Origin: CBDDIP01 sp965229005 | Lineage (GTDB): Bacteria; Actinomycetota; Acidimicrobiia; Acidimicrobiales; Ilumatobacteraceae | Length of the DNA stretch: 64,000 nt | NCBI GenBank assembly: GCA_965229005.1 | Contig: CBDDIP010000002.1 | Span: 310,001 to 374,000, forward strand | Reading direction: 5' to 3' | Part shown: positions 15,823-24,959 of the stretch, one piece after another | Layout: each line of letters opens with the position of its first letter | Position numbering within the stretch: position 1 is the stretch's first letter | Notes under the pieces: generated by a model | Databases searched by the model: none | Seen by the model: the letters and a program-made list of their open reading frames with translations, nothing else | Told to the model about the DNA's origin: nothing | Made by a program: the position numbers and the translations under genes

Positions 15823-17556
15823 TCAGCCGACGGCGGCGGCGTTCTTCAGCAGCTGACCGGCGAACGCGCCGGTGTGCACGCCGTGGTCCATGAACACCTC
15901 GCCGTTGACGAGCGTGTAGTCGTAGCCCGCCGAGCCCTGCACGTACCGTCCGGCACCGTGCGGGAAGTCGTACACGTACGACGGCGGCGGCAGGTGCAAC
16001 GCATCGAAGTCGATGACGTTCACGTCGGCGAAGCCGCCGGCCACGAGGCGCCCGCGATCGGTGATGCCGAACAGATCGGCGGTGTCGCTGGTCAATCGGC
16101 GCACCGCCTGCTCGATCGTCCAACGCTGGCGCTCGCGGATCCAGTAGGTGAGGAAGAACGTCGGCTGGCTGGCGTCGAGGATCTGGCCGACGTGCGCGCC
16201 GGCATCGGCCAGGCCGAGCGTCACCAGCGGATCGTCGAGCATCTCCTCCACCGCGGACAGCTGCTGGTTGAGGAACGGGTAGCTCATCACCACCGTGCCA
16301 TCGGTCTCCAGCAGCAGCTCGATGTACGCCGCAGCCGCGCTGATCCCGCGACGCTCGGCCTCGGCGGCCAGCGAGTTCTCCGGGTCGAGGTCGTAGCGCG
16401 CATCGATCGCGCCGGACTTCGTGCTCTGCCCGACGATGAACAGCTGGGCGAGATCGAGGCCCGGCTCGATCGCGTCGGCCTCGGCGATCAGCTTGGAACG
16501 GAACGCCGCGTCGCGGATGGCGACCATCTTCTTGCCGTTGACGTAGCCGCGCAGCGTCTTCCACGACGGGGCGCGATCGAAGACCGTCCGCGTGTCGAGG
16601 CTGAACAGGATGCCGACGCTGCGCGCCGTCGTCTGCGGCCGCACCGTGGCGCCGAGGAGGTTCTCCTCCTTGGCGAACTCGATGACGCGCGCGTACAGAT
16701 CAGGGCGGCTGTCGTGCTGGGTCAGCCCGAAGCTCACCGGGCGACCGCTGCGGCGGCTGACCTCACCCATCCACGCCAGCTCGGCGCGCGTCTTGGGCAC
16801 GTCGACGTCGTCGCGCTCGCCCTCGCCGATCCGACTGGCGCTCTCGAACACGCCGGCGCCGTGGCGGCCGAGCACGTCGGCGAACGCGTAGAGCTCGTCG
16901 GGCTGGGCGTAGGTGCCGGGCACCGGCCGCCCGTCGGGCACCTTGTGCAGGTACGTGCGGCTGGTGGAGAACCCCAGCGCTCCGCCGCGCATCGCCTCGT
17001 CGAGCAGCTCGACCATCGTCGCCATGTCGTCCGCGGTCGGCTCGGCCTGATCCAGCGCCCGATCGCCCATGGCGTACTGGCGCAGCGCGCAGTGGCCGAC
17101 CATGCCGCCGACGTTGATGCCCTTCGGCATCCGCCCGACGCTGCTGAGGTACTCGCCGTAGGTCACCCAGTCCCAGGGCAGACCGCTCATGATCGCGTCG
17201 CGAGGGATGTCCTCGACGCTCTCCATCAGCTCGGCCAGGTACGTGCGGTCCTCGGGCTTGCACGGCGCGAAGGTCACCCCACAGTTGCCCATGACCACGC
17301 TCGTCACGCCGTGGTAGCAGCTGCTCGAACCCACCGGGTCCCACGCCAGCTGCGCGTCGAGGTGGGTGTGGATGTCGACGAAGCCCGGCGTCACCAGCCG
17401 GCCCGTCGCGTCGATCTCCCGCGCACCGGTCCCGGCGATGTGCTCGCTGACCTCGACGATGCGATCGCCGATGATGCCCACATCGCCGATGAACCCGGGC
17501 GCGCCCGTCCCATCGATCACCGTGCCGCCGCGGATGACCACATCGAAGTCGCCCAT
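15823..17556 (-). CDS. N-acyl-D-amino-acid deacylase-like amidohydrolase
   Basis: 577 residues of the amidohydrolase superfamily. The N-terminal small barrel VIRGGTVIDGTGAPGFIGDVG leads to the metal-binding FVDIHTHLDAQLAWDP (HxH near 62-64) and later TSVVMGNCGVTFAPC, a signature of D-aminoacylases. GLADAGAHVGQI near 470 supplies a conserved Asp and His. The C-terminal strand segment FADVNVIDFDAL rebuilds the small barrel. The product probably hydrolyses N-acylated D-amino acids or related amides. Start ATG at 17556. The region between it and the divergent oxidoreductase gene contains an inverted repeat that could be a shared operator. Confidence 0.87.
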   Translation of the reverse strand: MGDFDVVIRGGTVIDGTGAPGFIGDVGIIGDRIVEVSEHIAGTGAREIDATGRLVTPGFVDIHTHLDAQLAWDPVGSSSCYHGVTSVVMGNCGVTFAPCKPEDRTYLAELMESVEDIPRDAIMSGLPWDWVTYGEYLSSVGRMPKGINVGGMVGHCALRQYAMGDRALDQAEPTADDMATMVELLDEAMRGGALGFSTSRTYLHKVPDGRPVPGTYAQPDELYAFADVLGRHGAGVFESASRIGEGERDDVDVPKTRAELAWMGEVSRRSGRPVSFGLTQHDSRPDLYARVIEFAKEENLLGATVRPQTTARSVGILFSLDTRTVFDRAPSWKTLRGYVNGKKMVAIRDAAFRSKLIAEADAIEPGLDLAQLFIVGQSTKSGAIDARYDLDPENSLAAEAERRGISAAAAYIELLLETDGTVVMSYPFLNQQLSAVEEMLDDPLVTLGLADAGAHVGQILDASQPTFFLTYWIRERQRWTIEQAVRRLTSDTADLFGITDRGRLVAGGFADVNVIDFDALHLPPPSYVYDFPHGAGRYVQGSAGYDYTLVNGEVFMDHGVHTGAFAGQLLKNAAAVG

Positions 17557-17623
17557 CTCGCTTGCCCCTTCGTGCCTGCCCTGATCCCGTCCGAGAACCA
17601 GGAGTGGCGAACCTAGTGGCGCG

Positions 17624-17655
17624 CGTCACACATTTACGAAGTCAAACGTGTGACG
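17624..17655. promoter_or_regulatory. Inverted repeat, possible operator
   Basis: CGTCACAC at 17624-17631 and GTGTGACG at 17648-17655 form a perfect 8-bp inverted repeat separated by 16 mostly AT-rich bases, in the 174-bp space between the divergent deacylase and molybdopterin oxidoreductase genes. Arm length and spacing suit a dimeric transcription factor. No regulator gene is adjacent. Confidence 0.4.
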
Positions 17656-17730
17656 ATTTCGCGCCCCCCGCGCGGAACCTGCCCAGAACCTGAGGGACTC
17701 GTGACGCTCTGCTCGCGTAGCGTCGGGCCC

Positions 17731-19821
17731 ATGAGCAGCACGACGACGGTCGACACGACGACCGTGCACGGCACCTGCCACCACGACTGCCCGGACAGCT
17801 GCGGCTGGCAGGTCACGGTCGAGCCGGGCGAACACGGGCCCGTCGCGGTGCAGTTGCGCGGCAACCCCGACCACCCGTACTCCAAGGGCGAGCTGTGCCC
17901 GAAGGTCAACCGCTTCCTCGATCGAGTGCACAGCCCGGACCGCGTGCTGACCCCGCTGCGACGCATCGGCGCAAAGGGCGAGGGCCGCTTCGAACCGATC
18001 TCGTGGGACGACGCGCTCGGCGAGATCGCCACTCGCCTGCACGCCATCATCGACGAGCACGGCGCCGAGGCGATCATGCCGTACAGCGATGCCGGCAACC
18101 AGAGCGTCCTGTCGATCTACTACCCCAACCGCTTCTGGAACCGGCTCGGTGGCACGCGCCTCGTGCGCAACATCTGCGGCGCCACCGTCGGCGCCGGCGT
18201 GACGATGACCAACGGCACGGCCCGGGCGCTCGACCCGCAAGAGCTGCGCCACTCGAAGCTGATCATCCTGTGGGGCACCAACACCAAGCTGACCAACCGT
18301 CACCTGTGGCCGACGTTGCAGGCGGCGCGTGCCGACGGCGCGCAGATCGTCGTCATCGACCCGATCCGCACGCTCACCGCCGACGACGCCGACTGGTTCA
18401 TCCAGCCCAAGCCCGGCACCGACATCGCACTCATGCTGGCGATGATGCACGTGCTGATCCGCGACGGGCTGGTCGATCACGAGTGGGTCGCCGCCCACAC
18501 GGTCGGGTTCGACGAGCTCAGCGCGCACGTGACCGAGTGGACACCCGAACGGGCCGCTGCGGTGTGCGGCCTCGACGTGGCCGACGTCGAGCGGCTGGCC
18601 ACCCTGTACGGCACCATCCGTCCGGCCGCCATCCGCACGCTGATCGGCGCCGAGCACCACGAGAACGGGGCGATGTTCTTCCGCACGCTGGCCTGCCTCC
18701 CCGCCTTGATCGGGGCGTGGCAGCACCGAGGTGGTGGCTACGCCCGATCGGTCGGCGTGTGGAGCGCGCCGTTCGTCGCCGAGCGCGCGCTCAGCCGACC
18801 GGAGCTGCTCGATGGTCGCCACCCGCGCTGGCTGAACATGAGCCGGCTCGGTGAGATCCTCACCGACAGCGCGCCCGAGCCACTGGCTCCGCCGATCAAG
18901 GCGATGATCGTGTGGAACTGCAACCCGCTCGTCATCACACCGAACGCCGAGCTGATCCGCCAAGGCGCGGCTCGCGACGACCTGTTCACCGTCGTCCACG
19001 ATCAGTTCCTCACCGACACGGCGCGCTACGCCGACATCGTCCTGCCGGCCACCACCCAGATCGAAGCCACCGACGTGGTCACCTCGTGGGGGCACCTCTG
19101 GTTGGGCTGGAACGAGGCGGCCATCGCCCCGGTCGGCGAGAGCGTCAGCAACAGCGAGCTGCACCGCCGGCTCGCCGCTGCGATGGGCTTCACCGAACCG
19201 GAGCTGTTCGACGACGACCTCACCGCGCTGCGCGACGGCATGCCGGACGTCGACCTCGACGAGCTGCGTCGCGTCGGCTGGTTGCGCGTGCCGTACCCGG
19301 AGGACGGCCGGCCGTTCGCCGCCGGCGAGTTCCCCACCGCCAGCGGCAAGGTCGAGCTGCTCAGCCAGGCACTGGTGACGATGGGCCAACCGGCACTGCC
19401 GACGTTCGTCGCGCCACGCGAGTCACCAGCGGGCAACCCAGAGCTCGCCGCCCGCTTCCCACTGATGTTGCTGACCCCCAAGCAGCACACCCGGTTCCTC
19501 AACTCCGGCTACTCGCAGCTGCCCAAGCACGGTCCGCTCGAAGGCGGGCCGTTCGTCGAGCTCAGCGCCGACGACGCGGCAGCGCGTGGTCTCGTCGACG
19601 GCCAGCACGCGACGGTCTTCAACGATCGGGCCCGCGTGCACGTCCCGGTACGGATCAGCACCCGCGTGCGCCCCGGAGTCGTGGCCATCCCGTTCGGCTG
19701 GTGGAGCGCGCAGCACGCCGACGGCATGGTGGCCAACTCGCTGACCAACGACACCCTCACCGACTGGGGCGGCGGCGTGGCCTACAGCGACACGCTGGTC
19801 GAGGTGGCCGCCGACGGCTGA
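17731..19821 (+). CDS. Molybdopterin oxidoreductase (formate dehydrogenase/DMSO reductase family)
   Basis: 696 residues. The N terminus has a 4Fe-4S motif, THGTC-like CHHDCPDSCGW with a fourth Cys in KGELCPK (spacing Cx3Cx3C...C). The bis-MGD binding parts follow: SWDDALGEIATRLHAI, ILWGTNTKLTNRH, VIDPIRTLTADDADWF and, near the end, LLTPKQHTRFLNSGYSQ with VAIPFGWWSAQHADG. No separate iron-sulfur or membrane subunit gene is next to it, so it may act as a single-subunit soluble enzyme. Start ATG at 17731 directly precedes the cluster motif. Its 3' end overlaps the convergent MFS gene by 40 bp. The substrate is unknown. Confidence 0.87.
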   Translation: MSSTTTVDTTTVHGTCHHDCPDSCGWQVTVEPGEHGPVAVQLRGNPDHPYSKGELCPKVNRFLDRVHSPDRVLTPLRRIGAKGEGRFEPISWDDALGEIATRLHAIIDEHGAEAIMPYSDAGNQSVLSIYYPNRFWNRLGGTRLVRNICGATVGAGVTMTNGTARALDPQELRHSKLIILWGTNTKLTNRHLWPTLQAARADGAQIVVIDPIRTLTADDADWFIQPKPGTDIALMLAMMHVLIRDGLVDHEWVAAHTVGFDELSAHVTEWTPERAAAVCGLDVADVERLATLYGTIRPAAIRTLIGAEHHENGAMFFRTLACLPALIGAWQHRGGGYARSVGVWSAPFVAERALSRPELLDGRHPRWLNMSRLGEILTDSAPEPLAPPIKAMIVWNCNPLVITPNAELIRQGAARDDLFTVVHDQFLTDTARYADIVLPATTQIEATDVVTSWGHLWLGWNEAAIAPVGESVSNSELHRRLAAAMGFTEPELFDDDLTALRDGMPDVDLDELRRVGWLRVPYPEDGRPFAAGEFPTASGKVELLSQALVTMGQPALPTFVAPRESPAGNPELAARFPLMLLTPKQHTRFLNSGYSQLPKHGPLEGGPFVELSADDAAARGLVDGQHATVFNDRARVHVPVRISTRVRPGVVAIPFGWWSAQHADGMVANSLTNDTLTDWGGGVAYSDTLVEVAADG

Positions 19822-21017
19822 GCGCCACCCATCGGCACGGGTTCCCCGCGCATGCGCCAGCTCGATCCGACCAGGGCGTGCGAGGCGAGCACCATCGCCA
19901 CCATGCACACCGCGCAGGCCGTGTAGGCGGTGAAGCGACCGAACTCCTCGTACAGGAAGCCGGCGACGGCGGCCGTGGTGCCGGCAGTGAGCGTCTCGGC
20001 CGCGCCGAGGAGGCCCTGACCCGAAGCCTGGCGGTGTGCGGGCGTGACCATCCCGACGGCAACGCCCGTCGACGACACGGTGAAGCCGTCGGTGATCGCA
20101 TGCAGCAGCCCGATGCCGAGCATCGCCAGGCCCGTCGGCATCAGGCCGTAGCAGAACACGTACACGGCTCCCAGCAGCAGCCCGATCGCCCCGAGCACGA
20201 ACGGGCCGACGCGCTGGGCCAGACGGCCGCCCGTCGAACCGAGGACCACCAGCGGCAGGGCGAACAGGGTGATGCCGATGTTGGCCATCCAGTCGGCGGC
20301 CTCGAGGTCGTCGAGCACCACCGACCACAGCGCGTCGAAGGTGCCGATCATCATGAAGACGGCCGAGCCCATCAGCAGCGCCGCGGCGAACGGGCGATGG
20401 CGCAAGAGGTCGAAGGCGAACCGCGACGCCGGCGCCGTCTCGCTCTCGACGACCTTCACCCTGGCCACCACCGGCAGGCAGCAGACGATCAGGACGGCGA
20501 TCACCAGGAAGGGAGCCGCCAGTCCGAAGGTGCCGACCAGCAGCGCCGAGAGCGCCGGACCGGCGGCGAACCCGGCCACGTCGGCCGAGAGCATCATCCC
20601 GAGGTTGCCGCCGAGGTTGGTGGGATCGGAGAGGATGACGATGCGCCGGATGGCCGGATAGGCCATGCCGACCCCGAGACCCATGATGAACCGCGAGGCC
20701 AGCAGCGGCGCCGTCGTCTGGCTGGTGGCCATGCCGATCAGCCCCACCACGTTGAACAACAGCCCTGCGTAGACCAGTCGGCGGGCGTAGCCGCGGTCTG
20801 CGAACGGGGCGACGAGCGTCTGGGTGAGGAACGAGGCGAAGAAGCCCGTGGCCACGATCAGGCCCAGCCAGCTGCCGCTGATCCCGTACTCGTCGCGGAA
20901 GTCGTCGAGCACCGTGAACATCACGCCGTAGCCCGATGCCATCAGCGCGGTCAGCAACCCGAAGGTGAGCACCCGACGCCGCATGGCGCGCGAGGTCGAA
21001 GTGTGGACGACGCGCAT
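19782..21017 (-). CDS. Major facilitator superfamily transporter
   Basis: 411 residues with about twelve hydrophobic segments. The loop between helices 2 and 3 reads VAPFADRGYARR, a version of the MFS motif A. SRFIMGLGVGMAYPAIRRIV near 110-129 lies in helix 4. The ATG at 21017 gives the first helix close to the N terminus; the frame stays open upstream in antisense to the next gene. Drug/proton antiport or metabolite export are the usual roles, but nothing indicates the substrate. Confidence 0.85.
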   Translation of the reverse strand: MRVVHTSTSRAMRRRVLTFGLLTALMASGYGVMFTVLDDFRDEYGISGSWLGLIVATGFFASFLTQTLVAPFADRGYARRLVYAGLLFNVVGLIGMATSQTTAPLLASRFIMGLGVGMAYPAIRRIVILSDPTNLGGNLGMMLSADVAGFAAGPALSALLVGTFGLAAPFLVIAVLIVCCLPVVARVKVVESETAPASRFAFDLLRHRPFAAALLMGSAVFMMIGTFDALWSVVLDDLEAADWMANIGITLFALPLVVLGSTGGRLAQRVGPFVLGAIGLLLGAVYVFCYGLMPTGLAMLGIGLLHAITDGFTVSSTGVAVGMVTPAHRQASGQGLLGAAETLTAGTTAAVAGFLYEEFGRFTAYTACAVCMVAMVLASHALVGSSWRMRGEPVPMGGAQPSAATSTSVSL

Positions 21018-21128
21018 GACGAGCACGCTACCGACCGGCGTCGAGGGGATCGGCAGCGATTGAACAGCACGCGCATCGCCCCTGCTATCGGCCCGGATTG
21101 CGGGGACCGGCGGGGGTAGCCTTGGCCC

Positions 21129-22406
21129 ATGGCAAGCGACCTCGTCTACGCGTTCAGGGTGATGCGCTTGCCCCTGCTCGATGCCGGTGGCAGCGCCATC
21201 GGTCGACTCGAGGACATCGTCGTCATCCCCGCCGGTCGCGGCGGCGAGGCGCGCGTGCTCGGGTTCGTCGCGACCAGCCAGCGTCGGCGGATCTTCGTCA
21301 ACGCGGCGCGCATCGCCACGCTCGACAACGACGGTGCCCGCCTGCGCAGCTGGGACGTCGACCTCAACCCGTTCAAGCCGCGCACCGGCGAGGTGCTCAT
21401 CGGGCGCGACATCATCGACAAGAAGATCGGCGACGAGACGGTCAGCGACGTCGCCCTGCGGGCCATGGGCGACAGCCGCCACACCTGGTGGGAGCCCGCC
21501 AAGGTGCGCCTCGCCCGTCGCAGCGCCCTGCGCCGTCGTCCCAGCTACCGCCTGGTCGACTTCGCCGACCTGCCCAACCTGTTCTCCGCCGTCGCCGGTG
21601 CAGAGGTCGCCGCCGAGGTGGCCCGCCTGCGCGACATGCACCCCAGCGACGTCGCCGGCGTCCTGCGCGCCCTGCCGATGAACCAGCGCAAGCAGCTCGC
21701 CGAGGCGATGGACGACGAGCGCCTCGCCGACCTGCTGGAGGAGCTGCCCGAAGCCGAGCAGCTGCGCATCATCGAGGGCCTCGACATGGAGCGCCTGATC
21801 AACGTGCTCGACGAGATGGAGGTCGACGACCTCGCCGACCTGCTCGCCGAGATGCCGGGTGAGCAGCGCAGCCGGGTGCTCGCCGCGATGGACGAGGAGG
21901 ACGCCGACGTCATGCGCCGTCTCCTGGCCTACGACGAGGGCACCGCCGGCGCGCTGATGACGCCGGACATCATCATCCTCGGCCCGACGGCCACCGTCGC
22001 CCAGGCGCTGGCCGAGATCCGCGACCCGGAGTGGCTGGTCTCGATCGCCGCCCAGGTGTTCGTGGTCCAGCCGCCGTACAAGCCGCCGACCGGTGCGTAC
22101 CTCGGCGTCGTCCACTTCCAGCGCCTCCTGCGTGAGCCGCCGAGCATGGAGCTCGGTCGCTGCCTGGAGGAGGAGCCGACGATCACCCCCGACCTGTCCG
22201 AGCGCGAGGTCGCCGAACGCCTGGCCAGCTACAACATGCTCAGCGTCGGCGTGTGCGACGAGGACGGATCGCTGCTCGGCGCCATCACCGTCGACGACGT
22301 GCTCGACCGCACCCTGCCCACCGGTTGGCGCCAGCGCCGCCGGGTCTCCCCCGCACAACGCCTTGCGGTCGCCGGAGGTGGCACGAGTCGAGGGGGCCCG
22401 AAATGA
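21129..22406 (+). CDS. PRC-barrel / MgtE-N / CBS protein without channel
   Basis: 425 residues. A PRC-barrel-like N-terminal segment (residues 1-90) precedes an MgtE intracellular N domain, seen as helical repeats such as HPSDVAGVLRALPMNQRKQLAEAM, LADLLEELPEAEQ and DLADLLAEMP (about 150-265). Two CBS modules follow (about 275-405), including GTAGALMTPD and DGSLLGAITVDDVLDR. These are the cytoplasmic magnesium-sensing parts of MgtE channels, but the five-helix channel is absent and there is no room for it. The gene overlaps the DUF1003 membrane protein gene by ATGA, suggesting the two form a sensor/membrane pair. Confidence 0.85.
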   Translation: MASDLVYAFRVMRLPLLDAGGSAIGRLEDIVVIPAGRGGEARVLGFVATSQRRRIFVNAARIATLDNDGARLRSWDVDLNPFKPRTGEVLIGRDIIDKKIGDETVSDVALRAMGDSRHTWWEPAKVRLARRSALRRRPSYRLVDFADLPNLFSAVAGAEVAAEVARLRDMHPSDVAGVLRALPMNQRKQLAEAMDDERLADLLEELPEAEQLRIIEGLDMERLINVLDEMEVDDLADLLAEMPGEQRSRVLAAMDEEDADVMRRLLAYDEGTAGALMTPDIIILGPTATVAQALAEIRDPEWLVSIAAQVFVVQPPYKPPTGAYLGVVHFQRLLREPPSMELGRCLEEEPTITPDLSEREVAERLASYNMLSVGVCDEDGSLLGAITVDDVLDRTLPTGWRQRRRVSPAQRLAVAGGGTSRGGPK

Positions 22407-22918
22407 AGCGGCGTGAAGACCTCACCACCCCCCGCCAGTCCCGCCGCTTCGACGTCCACTACGACTCGGAGGCGTTCGGCCGCTTCAGCGAGTCGATCGC
22501 CCGCACGCTCGGCACCGCTCGGTTCCTCGTGTGGCAGACGGCGATCGTCATCACGTGGATCATCCTCAACGTGGTGAGCGTCGCGCTGCGTTGGGACAAG
22601 TACCCGTTCATCCTGCTCAACCTGGCGTTCTCCACCCAGGCCGCCTACGCCGCGCCCTTGATCCTGCTGGCCCAGAACCGCCAGGAGAAGCGCGACCGCA
22701 TCCAGACCGACAACGACCGGCGCGTCGCCGAACGGACCCAGGCCGACACCGAGTTCCTCGCCCGCGAGATCTCCAGCGTGCGCCTCTCGCTCGGCGACGT
22801 GGCCACGTCGACCGAGCTCGAGGATCAGCTGGAGCGCGTCACCAGGGCCATCGAGCGGATGGCCGACCGGCTCGAGGAGCTGGAACGGCGCGCCGACAAG
22901 GACCAGTCGGACAGCTGA
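22403..22918 (+). CDS. DUF1003 membrane protein
   Basis: 171 residues. Two hydrophobic segments, around WQTAIVITWIILNVVSVAL and the family signature YPFILLNLAFSTQAAYAAPLIL followed by AQNRQEKRDR, are diagnostic of DUF1003. The C-terminal third is a charged coiled-coil-like helix (TELEDQLERVTRAIERMADRLEELERR). ATG at 22403 overlaps the stop of the MgtE-N/CBS gene. DUF1003 genes often lie beside MgtE-like genes in actinobacteria, which supports a joint role in divalent-cation homeostasis; this is inference. Confidence 0.88.
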   Translation: MKRREDLTTPRQSRRFDVHYDSEAFGRFSESIARTLGTARFLVWQTAIVITWIILNVVSVALRWDKYPFILLNLAFSTQAAYAAPLILLAQNRQEKRDRIQTDNDRRVAERTQADTEFLAREISSVRLSLGDVATSTELEDQLERVTRAIERMADRLEELERRADKDQSDS

Positions 22919-23773
22919 TCAGCCGGCGCCGGCGACGAACTGCACGAGCTTCGTCGTCGCCACGGAGTACTCCTCCGGGTTGACCCACGTCGACAGGTGG
23001 TCAGCGTCGATCTCGATGACCTCGGCGCCGAGCGCCTTGGCCAGCGCGCGTTGCTTGCGCGGCTTGACCAACCGGTCGGCGGTCGTGATCAGGGACGCGG
23101 CCGGCTTGCCCAGCGCGCCGGCCCACGGTCGAGCGTCGAAGTGGCTCAGCGACTGACCGGCCTGGACGATGCTGAACGCGTCGTTGCGGTGCATCTCCCC
23201 CGACAGCCACGGCGCGTAACGCGAGATCGGGTGGCCCTCGCCGAGCAGCTTGCGGATGCCGAAGCGCAGCCACCGCGGGTACGCCCACGAACGCAGCAGC
23301 GGACCGATGACGCGGACCGTCTTCCAGCGCACTCGTTCGAGGATGGTGGCGTTCCACTCGAGCGCCGTCGCCTGGACGATGAGACCGCGCACCAGGCGAG
23401 GGTGGTCGCGGGCGATCAGCAGGCTGAGCGGCCCGCCCATCGAGTAGCCGATCGTGATCACCGGACCGACCCCGAGATCGGCCACGAGCGCCGCCGCATC
23501 CTCGGCGACGTCCTCGAGGCGGAACGGTTCCGACGAGCGCAGACCGCGCCCGTGGCCGCGGTGGTCGATGGCGACGAACGAGCACACCTCGGCCAACGCC
23601 TCGTAGGCGGTGAAGAACTGCAGGTCGGCGCTCGCCGTCCAGCCGTGGAGCAGCAGCACGGTCGGCGCCGACGGATCCGGGTGCTGGTGGTGGCGATAGA
23701 ACAGCTCGCCGCGACCGGGGACCACACGGGTGAACCCCGGCGGCAGCCACGGCAGCACGGGTTCGGACGTCAT
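22919..23773 (-). CDS. Alpha/beta hydrolase
   Basis: 284 residues. LLLHGWTASADLQF near 40-53 forms the oxyanion region and IDHRGHGRGL near 69-78 the next loop. The nucleophile elbow is GYSMGG (about 109-114, Ser), and the catalytic His lies in IDADHLSTWVNPEEY near the C terminus. The Ser nucleophile points to an esterase, lipase or acyltransferase-like enzyme. Its stop lies immediately beside the DUF1003 stop in a shared TGATCA. The substrate is unknown. Confidence 0.83.
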   Translation of the reverse strand: MTSEPVLPWLPPGFTRVVPGRGELFYRHHQHPDPSAPTVLLLHGWTASADLQFFTAYEALAEVCSFVAIDHRGHGRGLRSSEPFRLEDVAEDAAALVADLGVGPVITIGYSMGGPLSLLIARDHPRLVRGLIVQATALEWNATILERVRWKTVRVIGPLLRSWAYPRWLRFGIRKLLGEGHPISRYAPWLSGEMHRNDAFSIVQAGQSLSHFDARPWAGALGKPAASLITTADRLVKPRKQRALAKALGAEVIEIDADHLSTWVNPEEYSVATTKLVQFVAGAG

Positions 23774-23794
23774 GGTTCGAGGGTACCGGCGGAC

Positions 23795-24811
23795 CTACCA
23801 GGCCAGCGGCCGGGCGACGCCGGTGAACTCCTGGAGGGTGATGCCGAGCGCGACCGCGTCCGCCAGCAATGCCACTGGGTCGACAGCTGCCGAGGTGGTC
23901 AGGTGCACGCCCGCCGGCACGTCGGAGCTCAACAGGCGATGCAGCCCGGCGGCGGCGACCGCACCGGCCACCTCACCGGTTCGACCTGCGACGCCGGCAA
24001 TCACGCTGACTCGTTCGCCATCGGCGTTGGCGCCGCGCACCTCGACGCGCACGGCGCCGAGGTCGCCATCCGCGTGCGGCGGGGTGAGCATCGGCAGCCG
24101 AGCGGTGAGCCGGTCGCGTCGCGTCGCCGACACCCGGGCACTGATCCGCATCGCCGTCGGAAAGCTGCGTTGCAGCACCAGCGGATCGGCCAGCGCAGCG
24201 CGGTAGCAGTCGTGCGCACCGATCGGTTCCGGGAACCAGGACAGCTCACGCCCGCTGCCGCCCGGCCGCTCGATCCACTCGCCGTCGTGCCACCCGTCGG
24301 CCCGCGACCCGAGGGCGCGGTGGTGCTGGCGAGCGCAGGCCGGGCCGGCGGTGCCGTGCACGGCGACGTGCACCTCTTCGACCTCGACCACGTGGACGGA
24401 CAGCGACACCGCCAGCAGTGCCGACAGCCCCGGCGACATCCCAGCACCCACCAGGAGCGCACCGTTGTTGGCGCGTGCGATGCGGTCGAGGCCGAGCAGC
24501 TCACGCACATCGTCGACGTCGTCGCTGATCGACACCACGCGTCGCCCGGCACGCAGCAGGTCGCCGACCAGGTCGGCGTGCCCGGCCGGATGGCAGAGCA
24601 CGACGCCGTCCGCGGCGCGCAGCTCACGCTCATCTGCCAGGACGATCCCCTGCACTCGCTTCGCCAGCGACGAAGCGACACCACCGTCCTCGTCCAGCAC
24701 GGCGACGCGCACGCCCGCATCGTGCAACCGCAGCGCCACCTGGGTGCCGGTGACGCCGGCGCCGACGACCGCGACGATCGGCGAGCTCTCGCCTGCCGAC
24801 GGCATCGTCAC
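23795..24811 (-). CDS. Saccharopine dehydrogenase-like NAD(P)-binding protein
   Basis: 338 residues. An N-terminal Rossmann fold is marked by VAVVGAGVTGTQVALRLHDAG (about 13-33) and VAVLDED, with VVLCHPAGHADLVGDLLRAG and VSISDD further on, as in saccharopine dehydrogenase-like oxidoreductases. The C-terminal half carries a substrate domain with no clear motif. GTG at 24811 overlaps the stop of the 49-residue upstream gene by GTGA; ATG at 24805 is an alternative start. The reaction is unknown. Confidence 0.75.
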   Translation of the reverse strand: MTMPSAGESSPIVAVVGAGVTGTQVALRLHDAGVRVAVLDEDGGVASSLAKRVQGIVLADERELRAADGVVLCHPAGHADLVGDLLRAGRRVVSISDDVDDVRELLGLDRIARANNGALLVGAGMSPGLSALLAVSLSVHVVEVEEVHVAVHGTAGPACARQHHRALGSRADGWHDGEWIERPGGSGRELSWFPEPIGAHDCYRAALADPLVLQRSFPTAMRISARVSATRRDRLTARLPMLTPPHADGDLGAVRVEVRGANADGERVSVIAGVAGRTGEVAGAVAAAGLHRLLSSDVPAGVHLTTSAAVDPVALLADAVALGITLQEFTGVARPLAW

Positions 24812-24957
24812 GCTTTCGGTGCGTTCGGTGACGCTGGAGCCACTTCCTTCCAGCCGCCCTCCTGCGGGGGCACGCCGCCGCGACCCCGGATCCGCAGCGC
24901 CCCGGCGATGGCACCGGCCAACGACAGGGCGACGAGTGCTCGACGCAGCGTCTTCAT
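24808..24957 (-). CDS. Small single-helix protein downstream of tRNA-Ile
   Basis: 49 residues: a basic N terminus MKTLRRA, one hydrophobic helix LVALSLAGAIAGALRI, then RGRGGVPPQEGGWKEV and a Pro/Ala-rich tail. ATG at 24957 is two bases past the mature 3' end of tRNA-Ile. The stop overlaps the next gene's GTG start (GTGA), which argues that it is translated. In mycobacteria another tiny gene (the DLW-39 family) occupies the matching place after gyrA and tRNA-Ile, but the DLW ending is not present here. Membrane-anchored; role unknown. Confidence 0.6.
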   Translation of the reverse strand: MKTLRRALVALSLAGAIAGALRIRGRGGVPPQEGGWKEVAPASPNAPKA

Positions 24958-24959
24958 CG

